Of a stretch of 64,000 nucleotides of DNA, positions 1 to 10,813 are shown in pieces; position 1 is the stretch's first letter; each line of letters begins with the position of its first letter. Under the pieces are notes generated by a model, which worked only from the letters and a program-made list of their open reading frames with translations, was not told the DNA's origin and did not search any database. The DNA is taken from the NCBI GenBank assembly GCA_023078685.1, contig JALGAS010000003.1, forward strand, positions 310,001 to 374,000, read 5' to 3'. The translations under genes and the position numbers were made by a program. The stretch is from Neopestalotiopsis rosae. Taxonomy: Eukaryota; Ascomycota; Sordariomycetes; Amphisphaeriales; Sporocadaceae.

Positions 1-1011
1 GGATGCAGCAAGGATCGTGATTTCCGCATGGCCATAGATCTTGTCCATGTCCATACACTGTCGGTTCCAGTCCGCTATGTCGTCCTGAAAGATACAGAGA
101 GAGTCAATCCACAAGTATGGAATTGAAAGTTGCTTTGTGATGGTCATTGCATCTTGCAACACTGGAGTGATATCTTTGGTTTCGATACCGGCCCGCCGTT
201 CCGAGAAGGAGGATGTTATTGTCGTCACTTGTAATCTAGCATCCTCCGCCGTGCCCCAGCAGTAACTCAAAGCAGTATATCTTGGCGTTCGTGTCCTGAG
301 CTGCCCGCGGGCCTTTTGAGTGGAAATCAAAGTATCTTGGTCCGTGAGTTTTGGTATCTCCCCACGGACGTCAAGCAGAAGTTTGGGGACGAATAATGGA
401 GTCGGTAGCTTATGGTCATGCTCTTTGCAATCCCGGATGTGTTCCTTGATCCATCGGATAGTCTTTGAACTGTTCAAGGCCTTGGTCGACGCATCATCAA
501 GATGCAGCCATTTGGCGACGGCGTCATCCTCTGGTTTGAGCATGTTAGCATTAGGGCATCAAGCAAACAGAACAATCGTCTTACTTTCCGCAGCTCCAAT
601 GACGCAAGATATAAAGAACTTCAGATCGGTTTCCGTGAATTTGACAATCACTTGTAGGTAATGCCTTGTATCGTTTGTGTCGTCAACAGCACAATTCCAG
701 CAATAGCAGATTTGCAATGTTATCTCCTCTTCCTCGAGGCGTGTAAGTTCAAGTTTGTGATGATCTTGTAGGAATTTGGCGGTGTCGCGAGACAATATGC
801 TTTCACGTAGAAATGAGCAAAGTTCACACCCGCTGAGGGCTGATTCGCGCAGTTGAGGAAGCTCGGGGAGATGATCCAGCAGAAAGTAGTTGGTTGGTAT
901 AGTTGAGTTATCGTCTGTCACTACACTACGATGGCCAAAAACGTTGGTTTCAATGCGAAAGGCTGGCGAGTCGTCTCTCAAGGCTGACTCCTGGCAATTC
1001 TCACACAGCAT
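1..1011 (-). CDS. HET-domain (heterokaryon incompatibility) protein, 3' end beyond window
   Basis: This is the N-terminal part of a HET-domain protein, a fungal family that triggers cell death when genetically different hyphae fuse. Exon 1 is 1011-585. An intron at 531-584 (GTAAGA donor, GCTAAC branch site, CCAG acceptor) leads into exon 2 from 530, which runs off the left edge of the window. The N-terminus has the CxxC start (MLCENCQ) common in these proteins. Exon 2 shows two hallmark blocks of the family: YTALSYCWG, and further on YLWIDSLCIFQDD followed by the DW...M..IYGHAEITILAA region. No stop or frameshift is visible in the part seen. The effector region and C-terminus are outside the window, so the allelic type and integrity cannot be judged. 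It is divergent from the 2EXR pseudogene to its right. Confidence 0.88.
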
Positions 1012-1525
1012 AGTGGACGAGATAATGCTCCAGGCTTGCCAGGGAATGCAGTCAGTATTTCAGAACGATCCAGTTCAGACAACCGTTAAGTCATATGTCT
1101 TCGATTGGTATGCTCTTCTGATAACCATTGCCCTCGTAAAATGCAAGAGAAATGGGTTTCTACTACCAGAGCATACCTATGGGGGATTATTCAGGCAGCA
1201 ATCGTCGGCGGCTGTTCTACCCCACTTTATCGCCCCCAACAGGCAGATTGATGCAGGCTGGGGAGGACAAGCGAAAGGGGCGTGGCACTGCAGTCTATGG
1301 TTGCTCCAGACCAAATTCAAAGACATGATCTTTGTACTTGAAAATATATATAGTCATTACATCTGGAATCAAAAACGGTACTGTTCAATTGGTCAGTATG
1401 GGAAGCATATCCGTAAATGCACAAAGACTGCATCTGACTGCTTCACACTTGTTCCCTCTTTCCGATTGCTTTTCTGTTTCTTGGAAATGTATCGTACTCA
1501 ACTTCTATCTTGTTCCATTGTAGCC
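1012..1525. other. Intergenic spacer between divergent genes
   Basis: This 514-bp spacer separates the HET gene (minus) from the 2EXR pseudogene (plus) and must hold both promoters. An AT-rich run 'aaaatatatatag' near 1340-1352 could be a TATA-type element for the plus-strand gene. Nothing else recognisable was seen. Confidence 0.4.
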
Positions 1526-1995
1526 ATGGCAGCTGATTCCATTTCATTACACGTGAACCTGCCACGGGAAATGTTCCCACAATTCTCCCGCCTCCCCAAG
1601 GAGCTTCGGGAACAAATCTGAGATGCAACTATGCAACCCAAACTCCTTACTGTTGTTACTGGCAAGACTGAAAAGGGATCAAGATTCAGATCAGAAGTGA
1701 CGCAGTGGTCACCGCACCGAAATCCGGCAGTGCTGGGTGTTTGTACCGAGTCACGCGTACGAGCGCTGATGCGTTATACCATGGTGGTGTCCATCTGGGC
1801 AAAGAACCCAGCACCAGCTCGCCCGGACGCGGTGCGCTATGTCGATCCCCAACGCGATCTGGTGCTATTCATGGCGACGGACAACGTGGCCGCGCGCAAC
1901 TATGGTCGGGAGGTGCAGCGGGATCTGCGCAACCTTCTTGTTTTCACTTTGTGCAAGGTCGTTGTTGACCAAAGGGGGAAACCAGCGTCTTGATC
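1526..1995 (+). pseudogene. 2EXR-domain protein relic, nonsense codon after residue 31
   Basis: The reading frame opens at ATG 1526 and encodes the typical 2EXR opening (F..FSRLPKELREQI). The family has a tryptophan next (ELR..IW), but here the codon at 1619-1621 is TGA. The same frame continues downstream with the family's pattern: DATMQP, then ...NPAVLGVCTESRVRAL, then a region ending ...DLRNLLVFTL. It stops again at 1993-1995. A TGG-to-TGA change would explain the first stop. Beyond 1995 an unrelated frame is open to about 2493 but has no clear family resemblance, so a further frameshift is possible. 2EXR proteins are abundant in filamentous fungi and their function is unknown. The family call rests on motif pattern only. 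Confidence 0.65.
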
Positions 1996-3561
1996 GAATT
2001 ACTCAAAGACTGGCAATACCGTATCCGTGCTGGAGGAAAATGTTCTCGTTGGACAACGCCGCAATGGATCCTTTTGCGGCGACCTGTTTCGCTGTTTGCA
2101 GGGAGATCTACCTCGTCTAAGATATCGCAAGCGAGGAGCCAGGATGGTGGTGCGCAAGAATCCGAGTGTAGTGGCAATATAAGCTCCGCCATCCCAGATT
2201 CAGTGAAAGCACGTTGGAGGGAGCAAGGTTGGTCCTTTGGTTACCAGCAGCATACCCTCCGAATCATCAAACCAGATTCGACGTCTGTCCACATTCGAGA
2301 CATATACCACACTTCCTTGGTGGGTATGGATCTATCGGCTCTCCCAGCTTCAGAGGTAACTCCAGGGAACCGTTCACATCGCCAAGCTCCCCTACCACGA
2401 TTGTATCGAATCCCTCCACGCCTCAGGTTCTCAGGTTCGCGTTGGGAGAATCAGCAAAGTTGTACGGGGGATATAGTCGTGGTCCCTCGATAAAATAGGA
2501 TAGCGTGATACGGTGTTTGCAAGATGTCCCTGAGACCGTGGTGGGTTTATAATACTTACGGGGTCCGCGAACTACCTCATCGAGTAAAGTAGGAAGCAAT
2601 AGGAATTAATTTCGCGGCAAATTCCACTAGTGACGATTCACTGATTCAACAAACGAGATTCTGAACGAGATCTACTATGAAAAATGACGAACTTAGAGCA
2701 ACCACTCCGTGATGCGCAAAGAATCTGAACCTGGCTGCTACTTATGAGTTTCTGCTCGCCCATTATCTATATATGTCATACGCACATATCCACAGAGTCA
2801 AATTTAAGACAGATCTCAATATAGCATTGTCTTCCTGCTGATGACTCGAGAGCAACCGCAAGCATTTGGCATAGCGATCTCAAGTCGAAAGCCTTCGTTT
2901 TCATATCCTTCCCCGGCTCGAATAATTAGCGACCAATTAATCAGGTCAAGGAGCGTTTTCATATAGTCTTTCGAAGGTGGCACTAATGACGAGATTTTGG
3001 CTTTACTGAGATGATGTGGTTTGTAAGTTTGAGAAGTATCGTAGTCAATACTGTCAAAATTTTGTTGCGGCTTATGACTTGTCTTCTAATTTGGATCCTC
3101 TTCTCTTATGGACAGTGGTCAAGACACCCTTCATCGACTCTGGAAGAGTGTGAATGAGATATGAAGAATGATATCTTAGACAAACGAATGTAGAACACAA
3201 TGCACAAGTGCTGGAGAGAGATGTTTAAGTGGGCCCAAACCCTCGAGCAAAGCCATCAAGAAGAAGCCCCAATGATTAAGTACTTTGTACGTGGTTGCCA
3301 AAGATGAAAATTTTCAACTTGGTCAAACGCCTGTTACCTGCAGTCATTTTCGATATCCGGTACTTCTTATGAGAAAGCAGAGGCGCCGAAACAAAACAAC
3401 TACAACAAGCCGCCTAACTACAAGCTGCAAGCAAGCAAAATAAGCACGATCGAACAACGAGTCAAACCTCGACGTATGATTCTACAGTTGTCACCACCTC
3501 TTTCCTCTGACTCTGTCCCTCTTTACACTCTCGGCTTAGTCTTCGCGATCTGAAGCTCGCT
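1996..3561. other. Spacer with no clear gene
   Basis: About 1.6 kb between the 2EXR relic and the first MYND gene. The first 500 bp may still contain the decayed 3' part of the 2EXR gene. From about 2550 to 3400 the sequence is AT-richer with stops in all frames. The stretch 3470-3560, pyrimidine-rich with 'cctctttcctctgactctgtccctctttacac', looks like a fungal promoter and leader for the gene starting at 3562. Confidence 0.4.
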
Positions 3562-4194
3562 ATGCCTCCCGACGTCACCGCGAGCAAGCCCTGCCTTCTG
3601 TGCAAGAAGGCATGTACAGAGGCCAGTCTCTGCAGTCGCTGTAAATCAACCCACTACTGCTCACAGGAGTGTCAGACCAAGGACTGGCCCGTCCACAAAC
3701 TCCTGTGCAAGTCATTCTCAGAGTTCGACCTGTCGACGCGTCCCTCCGAGTGCCACTTCCGCGGTATCTTGTTCCCCGAACACCAATCCAAGCCACAGAT
3801 CGTCTGGCTCGAAAGCCCGTCGAACAAGGTTGATGGTTACACATGGAACTTTCCGAACTTGAAGCCCTTCCTGGGCGACGTCTTGCCCGAGAGAATCATG
3901 ATGCAGACCGACCCAGTCCTGAAGAGACCTCTACCGAATACCATTCATATCTGCTGTCGCTCGAACTTTGAGGGCTCGTGCCTAAACCAGAGCGTTGCAA
4001 CGGCACTTTCTGCGCCCGAGCTTGCAACAATTCCCGGTCAGCCTTTCCGATGGTGCGGTCCCGTTGTCGCCGTCTCAAAGCAGGGACGAAGATATGACCC
4101 TGGCTCTGCTCCCTGCCGAGACCTGGACATGAACGACTTTCGATACATTGTCGATTACCTGGTCTCATATTCTCGCTTGGAGTCTTATTTCTAA
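3562..4194 (+). CDS. MYND zinc-finger protein, short paralog 1
   Basis: A 210-aa protein with an N-terminal MYND finger at about residues 11-50: CLLC, then CSRC, then YCSQEC, then HKLLC, giving the full C/H ligand set. MYND fingers are protein-interaction modules; the rest of the protein is a fungal-specific region of unknown function. It is clearly paralogous to the genes at 4813-6090 and 55817-57004: shared blocks include CKSFSEFD, HFRGILFPE, a WCGPVVAV block and RDLDMNDFRYIVDYL. The relatives continue for about 190 more residues, whereas this one ends at SRLESYF. An extra base at the cgc-ttgg junction (RW in relatives) could explain early termination, but the sequence after it shows no homologous continuation, so this copy is probably truncated. 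It may be expressed as a short protein or be decaying. Confidence 0.7.
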   Translation: MPPDVTASKPCLLCKKACTEASLCSRCKSTHYCSQECQTKDWPVHKLLCKSFSEFDLSTRPSECHFRGILFPEHQSKPQIVWLESPSNKVDGYTWNFPNLKPFLGDVLPERIMMQTDPVLKRPLPNTIHICCRSNFEGSCLNQSVATALSAPELATIPGQPFRWCGPVVAVSKQGRRYDPGSAPCRDLDMNDFRYIVDYLVSYSRLESYF

Positions 4195-4812
4195 GCTTCT
4201 GCTGCTACGAAGTCACGGATGGAAAGCACGAGGAAGGACCACTGCTCGAAACCTTCCTTCACGACGTTGAATCCGACAGTCATCGCCACAACTCAAATCA
4301 TTGACGTGATTGTGGCAGGAGCGGGTTTGTTACGTAGTCTGAACTGATACATGGTTGCAGCAATGCGACTGTCAATAGATGCAGTCTTTGGAAGATGACA
4401 TCATTCATGAAATATTCTTTGCAGCGTAGTGTTCTGTTATGACTCTTCGCCTTGTCGATTTCTGTCCCTCTAAATCATGTCGCCGAGCAAGATGTATCTC
4501 TTCTGACATCCACCCTCGTTGGATATTCTGACAACATCCTTCACTTGCTTTGCAAGACTTTTCTTATAGAACGAGTCATTATTCGCAATTGTGTTGCAAA
4601 GCAGCCGCATTTTAGAGTCAACCGCATCGAAAGGCGCAGAAAAGAGCTGTAAAAGCCACTGGCCTACCGCCCGCCGCCCGCCGCCACACCCAGCCCACCC
4701 ACGTCCCAACACGTATATTCACTAAAGTCACCACCTCTTCTTTGCTGTTCACCACTCCCCCTTCATTCCATATTCCTGCATTTTGGTCAGCGTCAACAAT
4801 AAAACCTTCATC
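4195..4812. other. Spacer between MYND paralogs 1 and 2
   Basis: About 620 bp with no gene. I looked for the missing C-terminal part of paralog 1 here and found none. A GC-rich direct-repeat run (gcccgccgcccgccgccacaccc) lies at about 4668-4692, and a pyrimidine-rich leader-like stretch (about 4720-4790) precedes the next start codon. Confidence 0.4.
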
Positions 4813-6090
4813 ATGTCTGGCCACAAAGGCGGCCCCTGTACTCTGTGTAGCGCACCAGCCCTCGGTGTCTGTGATCGCTGTGAATCAGCCCACTACTGCT
4901 CCGAGGACTGCCAGGCGGACGACTAGAAGTTGCACTGCATCCTCTGTGATTTGTTTCTCGAATTCGACATGTCAACACGCCCATCCAAAAACCATTTCCG
5001 CGGCATTTTTTTCCCAGAGGGTGAAGCCGATTCTTACGAGCCTTTGAACCATTTCCGCGCAATCATGTCCTGCAATAGTGCAGTCAAACCCCAGCTTGTC
5101 TGGATTGACTGCTCGGCCCGCGATGAGAATGGCAGATTTCGAAATCAAGGTCTAGATGTCGACGCTTTTCTAGGCCGCGACGGCCAGGTCTTGAGCCATC
5201 TGGTGAAGAAAGATGTACTCTTGCAAAGACTTCTCCCCCATCCCATCCGACTCTTCTGTGGAGGAGACTGTCTGGCTGGCAGATCAAGGTTAAATAAGAG
5301 CGTTGCAGCCGTACTTGCCACGCTGCCAGGCTGGCCTCATGAATGGTGCGGTCCTATCGTCGCTGTTGGCAGACACAAGAAGAACAGTGCTGTCTATCGA
5401 GATCTTTTTTACGACGATTTTCGGTATCTTGTCGACTACCTGATCTCATGTGACCGGTGGGCTTTCGCTCTCCCAGATGTCCCATCAGATTCAGGAGTTG
5501 TCAGAGGAGTCATAATCAACTGTCTTGGTGCCCGCAACGATTTCAACGCACCACACTTTGAGCCGGTGGACGTCCCTTGCCATGATCCTATCTTCAGTGC
5601 CAATGCCTCCTGGACCACTACTTCCATCATTGCAGACCGCATCGGTCTCCCTATCCTAACTCGACGTCTGCCGATCACTCTACGACAAGCAAGGAAAGGC
5701 TTCGATGCTCAGAACCAAGAGGCTATGTTCCTGCACCTGTGCTGTGTACCCAACAAGCGCCCTTCATCCTCAGGGAAAGGCTGGGGATGGGCAGACTGGA
5801 AGTGGAAGTACGAAGTCGGAAACGTCCTGGTCGTGCGTCGTGACAAGAAGCCGCTGGCGCCATTCCATGTGGAAGCGCTTTGTAGATACTGCAAGGACGA
5901 AGTGATGCCAACCATTCGTCGCAGTATGCAAGAGTTCACACAGGATATGTCTTCAGAAGATGTCCTGACCAGATCTCTTGTATTGAGCATGATCTGCCGA
6001 CCTATGTTCTCGATCTTCTGGGCAAAGCTCCGGGATAAGAAGCGCGAGGAAGGAAATATTGTTGAATCGCCGTACCCTTACGATGTCTGA
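4813..6090 (+). pseudogene. MYND zinc-finger paralog 2, nonsense codon inside the finger
   Basis: From ATG 4813 the frame encodes 37 residues including CTLC, CDRC and YCSEDC of a MYND finger, then hits TAG at 4924-4926. The paralogs have tryptophan there (DW.VHK), so TGG-to-TAG explains it. The same frame is then open to 6090 and encodes the full downstream region (386 codons): FDMSTRPS, HFRGIFFPEG, the WCGPIVAVG block, FRYLVDYLI, the FEPVDVP..DPIF block, IADRIGLPILTRRLP and a C-terminal VGNVLVVRRDKKPL region. It is the only one of the three copies with a complete-looking C-terminus. A 13-bp direct repeat (aaccatttccgcg at 4990 and 5047) has created a partial duplication of the HFR(G/A)I segment. 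If translated from a downstream start, the protein would lack the finger. Confidence 0.75.
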
Positions 6091-7234
6091 TCTATCGATG
6101 GTTTATTTTGAGTCCAACGGTGGTTGCCGAAGCAATATTTTTATTTGACAGCAATGCCTCTGAACAAGCATACAAATTCGCGCAAAGAAGGACCAGACTG
6201 GTTTGGTGCTATTCCTGCAGGAGGAACACGATTCGTTTCGATTGCCTTGAAGAGATGAAAGGTGCAGGGGAAATCCCTTTCAACTGTTACAGGTATATGT
6301 GTATGACAGCCCGCCGAATGGAGATAAAAAAAAGACTGTTTCTTGCCATACAAGCTCACCGATGAGGCTTGCGAGCAGATGTGTCCCGACATAGTTAGGT
6401 AGCCACCACATTGAACCGCTTGCAGCACTGCGTTGGAGTCCATATAAAGCAGCTTGGCTATCAACACTGACAATCATCGCCATTATGAGTTGTTGAGACG
6501 TATCAAGTCCGGGTTATGCTATTAAGCCGTTGTAGCACTTATGCTCAGCTTCATCTTTGTGTAATTGGTAGGCACATACATTTGAGCTCTAGCATTTGCC
6601 GTCGTTCCCCCGATCTCCGTGGCTCCCACTTATCGGATTCATGATCACTGCGCTTGCTCACCATGTTGGCAACATTCATGTGTATAACGTAATAGGATAA
6701 TATCCACTCACACGATCATCCAATTAATGTTAAAGATCCACTAAAACTCTGCTCATATGTGAACGGCATGAAGTGGTACCCAGAACTCTTTGTGACCACG
6801 TGGAGTCAAAAACTCACCCCAACCAAGATCACTTCATCAAAATCACATCCTTATCACATTATCAGTCGAAAACTTCTCGATCATCGCCTTGAAAGTCGAG
6901 ACCAGAACCTTCATACTCAACTTCTCAGCCATCAAAGCCTGTCCGATATCTATGTATGCTGATAGCCACCTCCACGACGGGATCAACTTTTTGCAGGTGA
7001 ACACGGAGCGACTAAGTTGTGTATACAGCGGGTACAAGCTTCCTGAGTGCCGTCGATCGATTTCTTGTCTTCTGGGCGCTATATTTCGTCAGTGCTGATC
7101 GGGTTGTAAATCGTTGTTGCCTTTCGTTCAGCTGTGGACGACTTGACCAATAAGGAAGGTTCTTGGGAAATCCTACGTTGCGATCAACCGGGGGATGACC
7201 CCCAAAACAGTCCGAGGCAGTGCGAGCTGAGGTC
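6091..7234. other. Gene-free spacer
   Basis: No open frame with coding character was found in this stretch after the MYND pseudogene. The sequence is mixed, with AT-rich patches around 6690-6750. Confidence 0.4.
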
Positions 7235-7453
7235 TTCACTGCAATATTAGCACTCTCAAGGCAGTGAAATCGAGCATTGGGGGCCGGCCAAGCTCCTCGA
7301 TGAGAGTAGGACTATTTCTATTGGAAGTTGAGAATTAGGGATATCTATCGCTTACTTGAGCTCCTCGGAAAGGCCCAAGCCCAACCAATGCGCTTACCCG
7401 GGTCTCTGCTGCTGCGAGTTCATTGCCTTGAAGAGGGCTTAAAATGCAGTGAA
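7235..7453. mobile_element. Small inverted-repeat (MITE-like) element
   Basis: The left end begins TTCACTGCAATATTAGCAC, and the right end read on the minus strand begins TTCACTGCATTTTAAGCCC, so the two ends are inverted copies of each other. Each end contains its own internal hairpin: TTCACTGC paired with GCAGTGAA at 7235-7268, and GCAGTGAA (7446-7453) paired with TTCATTGC (7419-7426). The inner flanks (AGCTCCTCGA and CGAGGAGCTC-like) also correspond. The element is about 219 bp and has no coding capacity. No convincing target-site duplication was seen. A third copy of the end sequence is at 7603-7638, and relatives occur at 57.5-59.5 kb. The transposon superfamily was not identified. Confidence 0.55.
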
Positions 7454-7602
7454 CAATTTGACTTCGCGTCCCGTCCACACTGTGGTAGTGGTTTGCGGTG
7501 TTACACAACTTTCGTCGCTGCATCACCTTTCCTTGCAAGCCCAAGTCCCCCACATTGCCTTGCCACAGCATCGGAGCCTCAGCGTGATTTTTAAATTCGC
7601 AC

Positions 7603-7638
7603 TTCACTCGCCTTTGCGAGGGCCAAAAATGCAGTGAA
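7603..7638 (-). repeat. Solo end of the TTCACTGC hairpin repeat
   Basis: On the minus strand this reads TTCACTGCATTTTTGGCCC, followed by CGAGTGAA, the same hairpin layout as the ends of the element at 7235-7453. It is probably a solo or truncated copy. Confidence 0.5.
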
Positions 7639-8762
7639 GTTATTCGCCGAGGCTGACTCTCCTCTAGTGTCAGGCATATTCAGTGATCCCTGCTTCGATC
7701 CTCGAAACCTATTCGCTTTTTCGCGCCCGACTAACACTTGGCTTCACCATGATAGCTCGTACTTTGTAGCTGACTGTGTAAATTTCTAAATTCCATGTCA
7801 AAGAGCCAATGGATGATATTTGAAGTTGCCTTGATTTCATCGGCGTCGAGCTTATGTTCGTTAGCAAGTCTGTTGCGACAAAAACACCATGATGTCATCA
7901 TCTCATAGAATCTGACGGTCACAAGAACGTAGCACTGGTTTTGTGTGTTTTTTTTTTTTTTTTTTTTTTTTTTGAAGATATGGCAAAGGTAGCGATTTCT
8001 GCCATCTTTAATTCAGCTTGTGGGAGATATGGTGGATGGTGATCCAATCGGACTTATTGCTGTTGAATCGGCAGTTTGATTGGTTGTACCACTAAGAACG
8101 TCTACGATTAACCGCCGTGATTTTAGAAGCATTTCCTGATAACGGGAAATGATCTGGGGGCCAAATATATCAAAGCAGTATCGCACAGCGGCCACTATTG
8201 ATTCTCAAGGAACTAGTTTGCTGGGTTGTAATATGATTCTTCATTACATCCGACACCTTCAGGCATCAGGTATCGCTATTTATCTCTCTCTGCTAATAAT
8301 ACAATTAATCGGCTGCATTTCTTCCCAAACCACAACCGCACCCGGGTATCATGCCACCACCGCCGCTGTCGCTGTCGCTGCCGCCATCTCCATCGTTGCG
8401 ACTTTTTTTCATCATCGGATAGACGAACCAAGGGAATATATAGAGAAAAATGAACGGAAACGCTTTCTGAAATGCTGCTGAATCAAAAGATGCGTGAGAT
8501 TTAGATATTGAGTTGAACCAGGAAGATCGTGCAGCTGGCTTGTCGTACGATGTGCCAAAATGCGTCCTGGCTCCTTGTCGGTCAGATTCGACAAGATTCG
8601 TGAACTGTGCTGGAAAAAAGAATGATAGATGACCAGAAATTCGTTCATGCTTGAGATAGTGAGGAAAAAAGCACAAAAATGGGGCCGTCTCAGTCGTAAC
8701 ACTTTAAGATTTCATGGAAATAAAACTCATGACTTTCGTGTATCGATGCTCAGGCCATGCAG
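7639..8762. other. Gene-free spacer with a 26-bp poly-T tract
   Basis: No gene was recognised. A run of 26 T occupies 7948-7973. On the plus strand it could mark the A-tail scar of a retroposed sequence on the minus strand, but no retroelement protein is visible nearby. Confidence 0.4.
7948..7973. repeat. Poly-T tract, 26 bp
   Basis: An uninterrupted run of 26 T preceded by tgtgtg, in a gene-free stretch close to the hairpin-repeat copies at 7235-7638. Confidence 0.8.
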
Positions 8763-10813
8763 TCATAACTCGACGCCCGATTCCGCGCTGGCCGGTCTTC
8801 GTGTTCGTGACTTGGCCATGGTCAGCTGGCTCAGCGACAGCGTCCTGGCTGCCTTTTTCCGTGAACCGTCGGCGTCCTCGTCAGTGAGCTCTTCTCCGAA
8901 CGCTCCAAGGGCGTGCTTGGAATACTCCTCTCGTGGTGTTTCGAATGCATCTGATTCCGAAATATCGTCGCGGTGAGGATCGTCAATGTCGTCATCATCG
9001 TCGTCGTCATGCTCAAAGACCGAGTGGGTCATGGCGGGGCCGGACAAGGACATTATATTGGCTTTCCGTGGGGTCGACATGAGATCAATCCTTTGCATGA
9101 GCTGCTTCACCTGAGCCTCGAGGTAGTGACGAGCGGCACGTTCGTTCTCGAACATGGTCAGAAGATTCGCATAGTGATCATCGACCGCCGAATCTCTCGC
9201 CAAAGTGGGCAGACTAGATGCACCGCGAACAGTCGCCGTCATGTTCGACATGGGGCGGTTCAGAGGCCCAGGACCGGGGGGAAGGGACCCAATAAAGGTG
9301 ACACCGTCCCCAAAAGAATCGTTAGAGTGCTGTGAACTCGCGTACTTTGAGTGCCCCCGCTCTTCGGTGGTCGTCCGGTACAATGCCGGCGCCAATGTAG
9401 AGGAGGTGTAGGCAGTAGGCGGTGTTTGCGGTTGCTGCCGGGAAAACTTGTACCTGTCGGCGCCGGGCACCAGATCATATAGCTGCGCCACGAGTCTCTC
9501 CAGCTTCTCGTTTCGCGATTCCAGGGTGGCGACTCTGTCCTCTAGACTAGCAGCTTGAGTAATCCTCATACCGGCCAGCGGGCCAAAGTCAAAAGGTTGA
9601 GGTGGCGTCTTTGGCCGATCGTCTAGAGGGGCTGGCTCGGGCATGTCCACAGTGACATGACCGGTATCGTCATTGTCCAATTCGACGGCAGCAATGGAGG
9701 AGGCTTGCGAATGGAACCCAGGATCGTAGCTTTCTCTCCAGTACTTGATTTCGTCTTGACGGTTTCTCTGCGTCGGGCCCTCAACCACATTCGTAATCTG
9801 TGACAGACTCCGGGACCGCCTGTGCTGCATCAGGACGTCGCTGGTGATTGCCCGCCCAATGTTCTCTGGATTGGCCTGGTCCAGGCCGTCTTGCGTGCTT
9901 CGAGCATGCGTGCTAGCCGGTCTAGGGGAAAGCCCAGCAAATGCACCCAAACCTTCACTCCTACGAGCATACAACTTGCTACTCGTTGTCGCCGCCCGTC
10001 TCCTATACCTGAGCGAGCCGCCGTTGTAGGATGTGCGTGCGCTCTCGATGGCAATATGGTCGTTGGGACCAACAGAGTGTGAGCGCAGAGCTCGATCAAA
10101 TTCTGTAATCGGCAGAGACGCAGACCGTTTTGGCTCGGCTTCCCTGGTCGGTGCTCGGCCTAGTGCAGCCGGTTTCTATTATTGTCAGTCAGATAGTTCT
10201 CAATCACTTTTTGAAATCGAAAAAAGCAAGCAAAACATGGCAGCTATAACAAAGGAGTAGGACCCACACTTACACTTTGCCTCTGCTCAGCAGACCCCGA
10301 AGAACTCTTGCGTTGTGTTCCCAGGCTAGATGGTGATTTTCTGCGCCCGAATAGACGACCCAGAGTGCTACGCAAGGTTGATCTTTTGCGTTGAGGGGCG
10401 GTTCTGCTCTGATCTGTGTCTGTCCCGTGGCTAATAGTCGAGTATCTCAAAGTGTTGCTATTCGTGCGCCCTTGTGCCGGACTATCAGAAGTGTCTGAAG
10501 CAAATACCGGATCGGCTTGCAGCGGCGTTTCCAACCTCTCCTCGGGTACCACCTCGGACGAGAACTGCTGACTGGCGGTCATGGTTTGGGGGTCCAGCGT
10601 CGAGGCTCTTTCGGGCGGAACCAGCAGCTTGCTCACCCCTTCGTTGCCCAAGGGCGTCGCGAGTCCAGTGCCCGGTCGGCGCATGGGAAACTCATCGTCG
10701 TCTGCTGGGTTGGGAATAGGAATAGGCGCGGATATGATCTTGCCGCGCACATTGGCAGGACCGGCCCTTGGGCGACCAGCGCTGGAGGTGGACTTGAAAA
10801 GACCGACCCTCAT
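8763..10813 (-). CDS. Unrecognised 650-aa coiled-coil, serine/proline-rich protein
   Basis: Exon 1 is 10813-10274 and exon 2 is 10175-8763; the intron 10176-10273 has a GTAAGT donor and an AATAG acceptor, and both exons are in phase 0. The N-terminal third is basic and Ser/Pro-rich, with a conserved-looking opening (MRVGLFKSTSSAGRP) and an RLFGRRKSPSS basic segment. Two heptad-like stretches suggest short coiled coils: one around SLEDRVATLESRNEKLERLV and one around FENERAARHYLEAQVKQLMQRI. A run of seven aspartates follows (HDDDDDDDIDD), then a basic Ser-rich tail. I recognise no enzymatic or DNA-binding domain. The long uninterrupted frames and clean splice sites support a real gene. It may be a scaffold or cytoskeleton-linked protein, but that is only inferred from the coiled coils and disorder. 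Confidence 0.8.

Noticed and set aside
7685..7715. TGCTTCGATCC as a possible tRNA B-box
   Set aside because: The flanks cannot form a T-stem, and no A-box or acceptor stem is found. No tRNA-like structure was found elsewhere in the window.
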